DNA of 64,000 bases from JAVJST01 sp965229715. Its GTDB lineage: Bacteria > Pseudomonadota > Alphaproteobacteria > Rhodospirillales > Casp-alpha2. The notes under the pieces were generated by a model, which searched no databases, was not told where the DNA came from, and saw nothing but the letters and a program-made list of their open reading frames with translations. The stretch's first letter is position 1; every line of letters starts with the position of its first letter. Positions 25,955 through 34,114 of the stretch are shown here, piece after piece. Location: assembly GCA_965229715.1 (NCBI GenBank), contig CBDDJL010000004.1, positions 744,001-808,000 of the forward strand, read 5' to 3'. Both the position numbers and the translations under genes were made by a program.

Positions 25955-27340
25955 ATGTCGATTACCATTCTGCTTCCAACGCTTGCCGTCCTGACCTTCA
26001 TCGGCTTCTACCTTGGCCGCTCGCGGGCCGTGGTCGAGGCCGGCGGCAATGTCCGTCATCTTCATTCCCGGCCGAACTATTACGGTTACTACGTCGCCAT
26101 CTGGGTCGGCGTCCCCTCGCTGCTGATGGTGGTTGCATGGCTCGCGTTCGAAGGCCGGGTCATCGACTCGCTTGTCATGGCGGCCGTCTCCGGCAGCCTG
26201 ACCGACGGACTCGATCGCGCCGGTCTGCAATTGTTGCTGAACGATATTCAAAATCTTGCCGATGAAAGCGTCGTCAGCCGCGATGTAGGACCGGAGTTGC
26301 AGGCGGCGGCCGATCATTACGCCGGCCTGACGCAAACCGGCGCGTTATCGCTGTTTGCCGCGGCGCTTGCCGCCGGAATTGCCGGCATGACGCATGCGCG
26401 GTTGCGGATCACGCCTGATATGCGGGCGCGCACCGCCGTGGAGCGCGCCATAACGGCCGCACTGATCCTGTGTTCGACGATCGCCATCCTGACCACCGTC
26501 GGCATCGTGCTGTCGTTGCTGTTCGAAACCATGCGGTTCTTCGGCAAGGTTTCGCCGGCCGAGTTCCTTTTCGGCCTCGAGTGGAGCCCGCAGACCGCGC
26601 TACGCGACGATCAGGTCGGCGCGTCCGGATCGTTCGGCGCCATCCCGCTGCTGGCCGGCACGATGCTGATCTCGTTCATCGCCATGCTGGTGGCGGCGCC
26701 GATCGGCCTCATGGCGGCGGTCTACCTCGCGGAGTACGCGCCGCGAAAGGTTCGCGCGGTGGCCAAGCCCGCGCTTGAGGTGTTGGCCGGCATCCCGACC
26801 GTGGTTTACGGGTTTTTCGCCGCTTTGACCGTTGCGCCGTTTTTGCGCAATCTCGGCGTCGACATCGGTCTCGATATCTCGTCGGAAAGTGCGCTCGCCG
26901 CCGGCGGCGTCATGGGGATCATGATTATTCCCTTCGTTTCGTCGCTCTCGGACGATGTCATCAACGCCGTGCCGCAATCTCTGCGGGAAGGATCATACGG
27001 TCTCGGCGCCACGCAATCGGAAACGATCGTCAAGGTCATCCTGCCGGCGGCGCTGCCCGGTATCGTCGGCAGCCTGCTGCTCGCGGTTTCGCGGGCGATC
27101 GGCGAGACCATGATTGTGGTCATGGCCGCGGGCCTCGCCGCCAACCTGACGGCGAACCCTCTGCAGGCGGTCACCACCGTAACCGTTCAGATCGTGACGC
27201 TGCTGGTCGGCGATCAGGAATTCGACAGCGCAAAAACGCTGGCCGCTTTCGCCCTCGGGCTACTGCTGTTTTGCGTCACGCTCGCCCTGAACATTGTCGC
27301 ACTAACAGTGGTCAACAAGTATCGGGAACAGTATGACTGA
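25955..27340 (+). CDS. pstC: Phosphate ABC transporter permease PstC
   Basis: This 461-residue inner-membrane permease has an extended N-terminal half with extra hydrophobic segments and a soluble insertion (about 70-130), then the conserved BPD-type core: PLLAGTMLISFIAMLVAAPI, VLAGIPTVVYGFFAALTVAP, and the EAA loop around LREGSYGLGATQSETIVKVI. Common PstC proteins are about 300 residues; the long form is usual in alphaproteobacteria. Its 3' end overlaps pstA by eight bases. It forms the channel with PstA, energised by PstB. Confidence 0.95.
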   Translation: MSITILLPTLAVLTFIGFYLGRSRAVVEAGGNVRHLHSRPNYYGYYVAIWVGVPSLLMVVAWLAFEGRVIDSLVMAAVSGSLTDGLDRAGLQLLLNDIQNLADESVVSRDVGPELQAAADHYAGLTQTGALSLFAAALAAGIAGMTHARLRITPDMRARTAVERAITAALILCSTIAILTTVGIVLSLLFETMRFFGKVSPAEFLFGLEWSPQTALRDDQVGASGSFGAIPLLAGTMLISFIAMLVAAPIGLMAAVYLAEYAPRKVRAVAKPALEVLAGIPTVVYGFFAALTVAPFLRNLGVDIGLDISSESALAAGGVMGIMIIPFVSSLSDDVINAVPQSLREGSYGLGATQSETIVKVILPAALPGIVGSLLLAVSRAIGETMIVVMAAGLAANLTANPLQAVTTVTVQIVTLLVGDQEFDSAKTLAAFALGLLLFCVTLALNIVALTVVNKYREQYD

Positions 27341-28667
27341 CGCGACAATCCTGGAGATGCAGGCCCCGATGAACGCGATGCATGCCGAGAAGAACGATGC
27401 CATGCGGGCCGTTCAGCGAAGCCTGAAGCGTCGGCATTCGGCAGAGCGCCGTTTTCGCCTCATCGGCATGACGGCGGTCGGCATTGCGGTCTTTTTCCTG
27501 TGCCTCCTGTTCTACACGATCATTTCCAAGGGGTTGCCTGCGTTCACGCAAACCAACGTCGTGCTGGAGATAACCCTCCCCGAAGAAGACATCGATCCCG
27601 AGGGAACGCGCGATCCCGCCGTTCTGGGCGTTGCCGACTATCAAAAGCCGGTCACCGCGGCGATTCGCTCGCTGTTTCCCGACGTCACGGACCGCCGCGG
27701 CAAGCGGGCCGTCAAGAACATGGTCAGCCCGGGCGCAGCGTTCGAGTTGCGGGAACGGGTGCTTCAGGATCCGAGCCTGATCGGCAAGACCTTGACGGTC
27801 GAGGTTCCGCTTTCGGACGATTTGGACCAATTGCGCAAGGGACACATCGACCGCAGCCTGCCGGAGAGCGATCGCCGGGTGAAGGACAAGGAAATCGCCT
27901 GGTACGACCGGCTGGTCGACCGGGGCTTCGTCGCCACCCGCTTCAACACCACGTTTTTCACGGCCGCCGATTCCCGCGAGCCGGAGCTTGCCGGCATTCT
28001 CGGCGCCGCTATGGGATCGCTGTTCACGATGATCGTGACCCTCTTACTGTCGTTTCCGATTGCCGTCGCTGCCGCAATTTATCTTGAGGAATTCGCGCCC
28101 AAGAACCGGCTGACGCAAATTGTCGAGGTCAACATCAACAATCTGGCCGCGGTTCCGTCGATCGTTTTCGGCCTGCTCGGCCTCGCCGTCTTTATCAACT
28201 TTTTCGGCCTGCCGCGCTCGGCGCCGCTGGTCGGCGGCATGGTGTTGGCGCTGATGACGTTACCGACCATCATCATCGCCTCGCGCGCGGCGTTGAAGGC
28301 CGTTCCGCCATCGATCCGCGAGGCCGCGCTCGGTCTTGGCGCATCCAAGATGCAGACGATCGGTCACCACGTACTCCCGCTGGCGATGCCCGGCATGCTG
28401 ACCGGCACGATTATCGGTATGGCGCAGGCGCTCGGCGAGACCGCACCGCTTCTCATGATCGGCATGGTCGCGTTCATCGTCGACGTGCCCGGCGGTTTCA
28501 CCGATCCGGCAACGGTGATGCCGGTGCAAATCTATCTGTGGGCGGATTCACCGGAACGCGCCTTTGTCGAGCGGACCTCCGCGGCGATCATGGTCCTGCT
28601 CGGCTTTCTCGTCTTCATGAATGCCCTGGCGGTCGTTCTGCGCAAACGCTTCGAGCGCCGCTGGTAA
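27333..28667 (+). CDS. pstA: Phosphate ABC transporter permease PstA (long form)
   Basis: A 444-residue permease. An N-terminal cytoplasmic stretch and first helix (about 40-70) are followed by a large periplasmic domain (about 75-220, DUF3333-like, with DLDQLRKGHIDRSLPESDRR), then the core: GSLFTMIVTLLLSFPIAVAA, NINNLAAVPSIVFGLLGLAV, and the EAA loop IREAALGLGASKMQTIGHHV. It is longer than the roughly 290-residue Escherichia coli PstA because of the periplasmic domain. Its ATG lies within the pstC 3' end. Partner of PstC and PstB. Confidence 0.95.
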   Translation: MTDATILEMQAPMNAMHAEKNDAMRAVQRSLKRRHSAERRFRLIGMTAVGIAVFFLCLLFYTIISKGLPAFTQTNVVLEITLPEEDIDPEGTRDPAVLGVADYQKPVTAAIRSLFPDVTDRRGKRAVKNMVSPGAAFELRERVLQDPSLIGKTLTVEVPLSDDLDQLRKGHIDRSLPESDRRVKDKEIAWYDRLVDRGFVATRFNTTFFTAADSREPELAGILGAAMGSLFTMIVTLLLSFPIAVAAAIYLEEFAPKNRLTQIVEVNINNLAAVPSIVFGLLGLAVFINFFGLPRSAPLVGGMVLALMTLPTIIIASRAALKAVPPSIREAALGLGASKMQTIGHHVLPLAMPGMLTGTIIGMAQALGETAPLLMIGMVAFIVDVPGGFTDPATVMPVQIYLWADSPERAFVERTSAAIMVLLGFLVFMNALAVVLRKRFERRW

Positions 28668-28684
28668 AGAAAGGAACCAAGAGC

Positions 28685-29500
28685 ATGGCGATGGCAACCT
28701 CGGTCGCACAGGAATCGCAAAACGCCTCCGAAAACCGCGACTTGGAGCCGGCGTTCGAAACGCAGGACGTAAACGTCTTCTACGGCGACAAGCAGGCGCT
28801 GTTCGACGTCGATCTGGATATCTACCAGAACCAGGTCACGGCGCTGATCGGGCCTTCGGGGTGCGGCAAATCGACGTATCTGCGATGCCTCAACCGGATG
28901 AACGACACCATCGACATCTGCCGCGTATCCGGCCGGATCGCGTTGCACGGTCAGAACATTTACGCTGGTTCGATCGATCCGGTACACCTGCGCGCACGCG
29001 TCGGCATGGTCTTCCAAAAACCGAATCCGTTCCCGAAGTCGATCTACGACAACGTCGCCTACGGACCGCGCATCCACGGGATCGCGACGAACAAGAGCGA
29101 ACTTGACGATATCGTTCAGGAGAGCCTGGAGCGTGCCGGTCTGTTCAAGGAGGTCGCCGACCGGCTCAACGCGCCGGGAACCGGTCTGTCCGGCGGTCAG
29201 CAGCAGAGGCTTTGCATCGCCCGCGCCATCGCGGTGCAGCCGGAGGTCATTCTGATGGACGAACCATGCTCGGCGCTCGACCCGATTGCGACGGCGCGCA
29301 TCGAGGAATTGATCAATGAGCTGAGTAGTCAGTTCACCATCGTCATTGTCACCCATTCGATGCAGCAGGCCGCCCGGGTATCGCAACGGACGGCGTTCTT
29401 CCACCTCGGCGAACTCGTCGAGGTCAACGATACAGGCAAGATTTTCAACGCGCCCGACGATCAGCGCACGGAAGACTACATCACCGGCCGTTTCGGCTGA
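28685..29500 (+). CDS. pstB: Phosphate ABC transporter ATP-binding protein PstB
   Basis: The 271-residue ATPase shows Walker A GPSGCGKSTYLRCLNRMND, Q-loop MVFQKPNPFPKSIYDNVAYG, signature LSGGQQQRLCIARAI, Walker B VILMDEPCSALDP and H-loop VIVTHSMQQA, all in the form specific to PstB. ATG at 28685 is preceded by AAGGAA; the longer frame reaches back into pstA. Besides driving uptake it is known to relay phosphate status, with PhoU, to PhoR. Confidence 0.97.
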   Translation: MAMATSVAQESQNASENRDLEPAFETQDVNVFYGDKQALFDVDLDIYQNQVTALIGPSGCGKSTYLRCLNRMNDTIDICRVSGRIALHGQNIYAGSIDPVHLRARVGMVFQKPNPFPKSIYDNVAYGPRIHGIATNKSELDDIVQESLERAGLFKEVADRLNAPGTGLSGGQQQRLCIARAIAVQPEVILMDEPCSALDPIATARIEELINELSSQFTIVIVTHSMQQAARVSQRTAFFHLGELVEVNDTGKIFNAPDDQRTEDYITGRFG

Positions 29501-29523
29501 GTTAAGTGCAAGGATTCGCCTCG

Positions 29524-30261
29524 ATGAACGAGAACAAACACATCGTCAAAGAGTTCGACGCGGAACTTCAACGTCTCGACAACATGATCGCGGAGCTGGG
29601 CGGTCTCGCGGAGCATCAGTTGGGGGACGCCGTCGATGCCCTTGTTCGGCGCGATTCCGAGCGCGCACAGGAGATTGTCTCGGCTGACGAACGTCTCGAC
29701 GAACTGGAGCGCGAGATCGATCAGCTCGGCATCGACATGCTGATTCGCCGCCAGCCGATGGCAAACGATCTGCGCATCGTCATCGCCGCCCTGAAGACGG
29801 CGAGCACCCTGGAGCGCATCGGCGACTATGCCAAGAACATCGCCAAGCGTACCATCGCGCTCGCCCAGTTGCCCAATGTCGGCTCGGTTCGCAGCGTGGC
29901 GCGCATGGCCGAGCGGACCCAGGCCCAGATCAAGGTCGCGCTCGACGCCTATCTCAACCGGGATCCGGAACTCGCCGAGGATGTCCGGACGAGCGATCAC
30001 GAGATCGACTCGCTGCATACCAGCCTGTTCCGGGAACTTCTGACCTACATGATGGAAGATCCCCGCAACATCACCGCCTGCACCCATTTGCTGTTCATCG
30101 CCAAGAACCTGGAGCGCATGGGCGATCACGCCACCGCCGTTGCAGAGAATCTCCTGTTCCTCGTCCACGGCGAACAGCCGGATGGCAACCGGCCGAAGCG
30201 CGATACGTCGCACTACACCGTTATCGAACCGAGCGACAAAAACAGCGACACGGCGACGTGA
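29524..30261 (+). CDS. phoU: Phosphate signalling regulator PhoU
   Basis: A 245-residue protein of two three-helix bundles. Each carries a PhoU metal motif: ERIGDYAKNIAKRT near residue 105 and ERMGDHATAVAENL near 205. PhoU bridges the Pst transporter and PhoR and suppresses the Pho response when phosphate is plentiful. The ATG at 29524 follows AAGGAT; six in-frame codons upstream are not conserved. It lies 23 bases after pstB and 40 before phoB in one operon. Confidence 0.96.
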   Translation: MNENKHIVKEFDAELQRLDNMIAELGGLAEHQLGDAVDALVRRDSERAQEIVSADERLDELEREIDQLGIDMLIRRQPMANDLRIVIAALKTASTLERIGDYAKNIAKRTIALAQLPNVGSVRSVARMAERTQAQIKVALDAYLNRDPELAEDVRTSDHEIDSLHTSLFRELLTYMMEDPRNITACTHLLFIAKNLERMGDHATAVAENLLFLVHGEQPDGNRPKRDTSHYTVIEPSDKNSDTAT

Positions 30262-30301
30262 TCGATGCCCATCCGATCCCCGGTATGAACGAGACAACGC
30301 C

Positions 30302-31003
30302 ATGAGTAGCGAAGCCAGAATCCTGATTGTCGAAGACGACCCGGCGCTCGCGGAACTGCTGCGCTACAATCTGGAAAGCGCCGGTTTCAATGCGCTCGTC
30401 GAAGCGGATGGCGACGAAGCGGTCGCGACCGTCCGGCACCGCGAACCGGATGTCATTGTGCTCGACTGGATGATTCCGAGCCTCTCGGGCATCGACGTTT
30501 GCCGCCGGGTCCGCGCGATGCCGGAGCGCAGCGAAACGCCGATCCTGATGCTCACCGCCAGAAGCGAGGAAACCGACAAGATTCTGGGCCTCGAGGCCGG
30601 CGCCGACGATTACATGGTAAAACCGTTCTCGCCGAAGGAACTGGTCGCCCGTATTCGCGCCATCCTTCGCCGCAGCCGGCCCGCGATCGACTTGGGCGCC
30701 ATCGAGTATGGCGGCATCGTCATGGACACGGCAGCGCACCGGGTTACCCGCGACGGCGAACCGGTTCATCTCGGTCCGACCGAATACCGCCTGTTGCGGG
30801 TCCTGCTTGAGCGGCCCGGGCGGGTCTTCTCACGCGACCAGTTGCTCGACCGGGCGTGGGACCCGAACATTCATGTCGAGCCGCGTACGGTCGATGTCCA
30901 TATTCGCCGGCTGCGTAAGGCGCTGAACGACAAGAACAGGACCGACCTGATCCGCACGGTCCGTTCGGCTGGCTACGCGATCGACGCCGATAACGCCGGT
31001 TAA
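30302..31003 (+). CDS. phoB: Phosphate regulon response regulator PhoB (OmpR family)
   Basis: The 233-residue protein has a receiver domain (VEDDPALAELL, phosphoacceptor Asp55 in VLDWMIPSLSG, Thr in LMLTARSEE, Lys in DDYMVKPFSPKEL) and an OmpR/PhoB winged-helix domain (LGPTEYRLLRVLLERPGRVF, RTVDVHIRRLRKAL, LIRTVRSAGYAID). The receiver details (EETDKILGLEAGADDYMVKP) match PhoB specifically. Its phosphorylated form should bind the tandem boxes at 24562-24601. Last gene of the operon; the 188 bases after it hold no other gene. Confidence 0.96.
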   Translation: MSSEARILIVEDDPALAELLRYNLESAGFNALVEADGDEAVATVRHREPDVIVLDWMIPSLSGIDVCRRVRAMPERSETPILMLTARSEETDKILGLEAGADDYMVKPFSPKELVARIRAILRRSRPAIDLGAIEYGGIVMDTAAHRVTRDGEPVHLGPTEYRLLRVLLERPGRVFSRDQLLDRAWDPNIHVEPRTVDVHIRRLRKALNDKNRTDLIRTVRSAGYAIDADNAG

Positions 31004-31191
31004 GTATCAACCCCTATAAAGTGCACCGACACTACGTTTTTCGCGTACGTATTAGCCCCTAAATATCGAGAACAAATGAGCTTTTCCACATCGTTTTGTG
31101 GCGACTGGCGTGCAGACGGGATTCGCACGTGCTAGCATTCCGTGCTCTTTGGGGGGAGCCCGTTTCGCTAATTCGGCGAAGGAAAAGGACT

Positions 31192-32235
31192 ATGAGCGAG
31201 CAAAATCACACCCGCGCCGGTAGCGATAGTGCTGCCGCTACCGCGGCGTCGTCCGGCGCATCTTCCGGGACGATGTTCTACAGCCCCGACGGAAAGATGA
31301 TCGACTCTGCCGATGCATCCGACGTTCCGGCGCTCGGCAACCGAAGATCGAAGAGAGCCAAGCAACCGACGGACTCCCGGCCTGAGGCCGAGGCAGTGCC
31401 GGACCCGCAATCCGGGCGGGCGCGTAAAGAGCCGGCGGATGGCGCTCCGCCCGCCTCATCGAAAGCCGGCGGCTCAGCCGAAGACATCGCCGACGAACTG
31501 GGCGATGCGATTCACGAACGCTTTATGTCGGCGCTCCGCGACAAGCTGATCGCAAACGACGGTTACCTCAGCGATGACGATGTCGAGGAGATGAGCCAGG
31601 GCCTGCGCGATCAACTTTCCGATATCCGCGAGATTTTCCTCGATGCCGTGGACACACATGCCCGCTCGCGCGTGACCCGGCGTGAAACCGCCGACCGCAA
31701 GCAGGGTTTCAAGCGGATCATGGTCAGCAAGTTCGAAAACCGGTTCGCGCCCGAACATGTCGTTGCGCGGCAACCGGACCGATTGTCGCGGCGCATGCTG
31801 CCCGGGTTCTTCAGCGCCATGTCCATGCTGCTCGGGTCGGAAAAACTGCGCCGTTACGAAGAGCGCGCCGGCACCGTTGCCGGGGCGCTACGCAACCGTC
31901 TCGGCGACGATTTTACATGGGACAGCGTTTATCGGTCGACCGATGCCCGCAAGATCGGCCTGCGCGCCCTGATCGATATCAGCTGGCATTTCAGGAATCT
32001 CGACAAGCGGGTCGCATGGCTGACGGCGCTGATCAATTCGAACATCATTCCGCAGCCTGGCGGACCAGCGGAGGACTGGGCCCTGACGGAAGACACGGCC
32101 CGGCTCATGCTGCGCGATCTGTTTGGCGATCTCGTGACCACCCTCAGCAACAAGGCCGCCCACGACGCCCTCGTTCGCGAACTCGGACGGGAACGCGTCA
32201 CCGCGCTGAAGGCATTTTTGCACGCACTGTACTGA
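31192..32235 (+). CDS. Uncharacterised 347-residue cytoplasmic protein
   Basis: I do not recognise this protein. The first 95 residues are low-complexity, rich in Ser, Ala, Pro and charged residues, with no signal peptide. A helical C-terminal region (about 100-347) follows, with conserved-looking segments FMSALRDKLIANDGYLSDDD, ADRKQGFKRIMVSKFENRFA, LLGSEKLRRYEERAG and DISWHFRNLDKRVAWLTALI. No membrane helices or catalytic motifs are evident. The ATG at 31192 has GGAAAAGGA upstream. It starts 188 bases after phoB, so it may be a separate transcript. Confidence 0.75.
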   Translation: MSEQNHTRAGSDSAAATAASSGASSGTMFYSPDGKMIDSADASDVPALGNRRSKRAKQPTDSRPEAEAVPDPQSGRARKEPADGAPPASSKAGGSAEDIADELGDAIHERFMSALRDKLIANDGYLSDDDVEEMSQGLRDQLSDIREIFLDAVDTHARSRVTRRETADRKQGFKRIMVSKFENRFAPEHVVARQPDRLSRRMLPGFFSAMSMLLGSEKLRRYEERAGTVAGALRNRLGDDFTWDSVYRSTDARKIGLRALIDISWHFRNLDKRVAWLTALINSNIIPQPGGPAEDWALTEDTARLMLRDLFGDLVTTLSNKAAHDALVRELGRERVTALKAFLHALY

Positions 32236-32323
32236 GCCGCCCCGGCGGCCCGCACGCGACCGTGCCCACGGGTTTGTAATTGGCGGCATCCCGCGCTAAA
32301 CCCGGTTGGTCCATTGACGGTTG

Positions 32324-34114
32324 ATGACGGGGTTGGACGTGGTCCGGAAACCGCTGGCGATCGGCGCGCTACGCGACAGTTTGCTTCGTGCGATCCGTCA
32401 CGAACACGTGGTCCTGGCGCTGTTGGCGATTGTCGTCGGCGCCGCGACCGGCTTTGCCGTCATCGGACTGCGCGAGGGCATTCTCCTGGTCCAGGAGATC
32501 CTTTATCAGACCGACGCCGAGCGCTTCTTCTATTACGTCGAGGACCATCCCTGGTGGCTGGTCGTGCTGACGCCAGCCGCCGGCGGTCTGCTCGTCGGAT
32601 TGATCGTCCACTACACGCTCCCCGGACGCCACGCCCAGGGTATCGCCGAGGTGATCGAGGCCTACGCGCTGAGGCGCGGTTACATGTCGATCAAGACCGG
32701 CATCTGGGCGGCCATCGCCAGCGCCACGTCGATCGGCGCCGGCGCCTCGGTCGGCCGCGAGGGCCCGGCCGTTCACCTCGGCGCCTCGCTCGCCGGTTGG
32801 CTAACGTCGGTGCTGCATCTCGACCGCGGCATGGCGCGGACGATCCTCGGCTGCGGCGCGTCGGCTGCCGTGGCCGCGTCGTTCAATGCGCCGATCGCCG
32901 GCGCACTGTTCGCCAGCGAGGTCATCGTTGGCCACTACGCGCTTCGCTCGTTCGCGCCGATCGTGATCTCCAGCGTCGTCGGCACTGCGCTGGCGCGCTG
33001 GTGGTTCGGCGACTTTCCGGCGTTTGCCGTCACCAACACGATCTTCGCCTCGTTCTGGGAGTTCCCGGCTTTTGTCCTGCTGGGCGTGGTTTCGGCGGTC
33101 GCCGTGCTCGTTTTTCTGCGCGCGATCGGGCTGGCCGTGAAGATCGCCCGGCGACTGCCCGGCCCGGCCTGGTATCGCCCGGCCATCGCCGGCGCCATCG
33201 TCGGCCTGATCGCGCTTGAGTTCCCACAGGTCATGGGCGTCGGCTACGGCGCGACCGAGGCCGCGCTCACGATGCAGTTCGGCTTTTGGCTGCTGGTCGG
33301 CATCGGCCTCGCCAAAATCGCCGCGACCGCCGTATGCGTCGGTTTCGGCTTCGCCGGCGGGGTGTTCAGTCCGGCCTTGGTGATCGGCGCCATGGTCGGC
33401 ACCTCGTTCGGCATTCTCGCGACCCAGGTCTTCCCGGATTTGTCGTCGGGGCCCGACGCCTACGCGCTGGTCGGCATGGGGGCGATCGCCGCCGCTGTGC
33501 TGGGCGCGCCGATCTCGACGACGCTGATCATATTCGAGCTCACGGGCGACTACGCCCTGACGCTGGGCGTTATGGTCGCCATCGTCATCGCCTCGGAGAT
33601 CGTTCACGTGTTCTACGGCCGTTCGTTCTTTCATATCGTTCTCAAGGCGCGCGGCATCGATCTCAAAGGCGCGTTCGAGGCCGGCGCCAAGCGGAGCTGC
33701 AAGGTACGCGACCTGATGACCGAACCGGTCGGCGTCGTTCATCCGGAGATGCCACTCAACGACGTACGCATGAAACTGTTGCGCACGCCATCGGGCATTC
33801 TTTTCGTCTCCGACGCCGAGGGTAAGTTGGCGGGCACCGTGACCCTTGCCGATCTCGAAGAGAAAGCGTTCGACCACGATTACGACGCGACCACGGTCGC
33901 CAGCGACGTCGCGCAACTGGATCCCCCGTTCCTGACCCTTGCCGACGATCTTGGCGCGGCGCTCGAAGCCATGGACGAGCGCGAGGTCGACCACATCGCG
34001 GTGGTCGAGCGCGGCCGCACCATGAAACTGGTCGGTTGCCTGCATCACCGCGACGCCATGAACGCCTACAACCGGACGCTGGCCCGCCTGCGTCATGCCG
34101 AACACGATGACTGA
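32324..34114 (+). CDS. CLC family chloride channel/transporter with C-terminal CBS pair
   Basis: A 596-residue membrane protein: about ten to eleven hydrophobic segments (25-430) and two CBS domains (445-590, the first starting KVRDLMTEPVGVVHPE). The gating motif GREGPAVH (Glu146) and the anion-site segment GFGFAGGVFSPALVIGA are conserved. The usual GSGIP selectivity motif reads AQGIA here, and the second glutamate of the internal EE pair appears as Val (ALFASEVIVGHY), which in my alignment removes the proton glutamate. The ATG at 32324 directly follows a TTG. Its 3' end overlaps the helicase gene. Confidence 0.92.
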   Translation: MTGLDVVRKPLAIGALRDSLLRAIRHEHVVLALLAIVVGAATGFAVIGLREGILLVQEILYQTDAERFFYYVEDHPWWLVVLTPAAGGLLVGLIVHYTLPGRHAQGIAEVIEAYALRRGYMSIKTGIWAAIASATSIGAGASVGREGPAVHLGASLAGWLTSVLHLDRGMARTILGCGASAAVAASFNAPIAGALFASEVIVGHYALRSFAPIVISSVVGTALARWWFGDFPAFAVTNTIFASFWEFPAFVLLGVVSAVAVLVFLRAIGLAVKIARRLPGPAWYRPAIAGAIVGLIALEFPQVMGVGYGATEAALTMQFGFWLLVGIGLAKIAATAVCVGFGFAGGVFSPALVIGAMVGTSFGILATQVFPDLSSGPDAYALVGMGAIAAAVLGAPISTTLIIFELTGDYALTLGVMVAIVIASEIVHVFYGRSFFHIVLKARGIDLKGAFEAGAKRSCKVRDLMTEPVGVVHPEMPLNDVRMKLLRTPSGILFVSDAEGKLAGTVTLADLEEKAFDHDYDATTVASDVAQLDPPFLTLADDLGAALEAMDEREVDHIAVVERGRTMKLVGCLHHRDAMNAYNRTLARLRHAEHDD

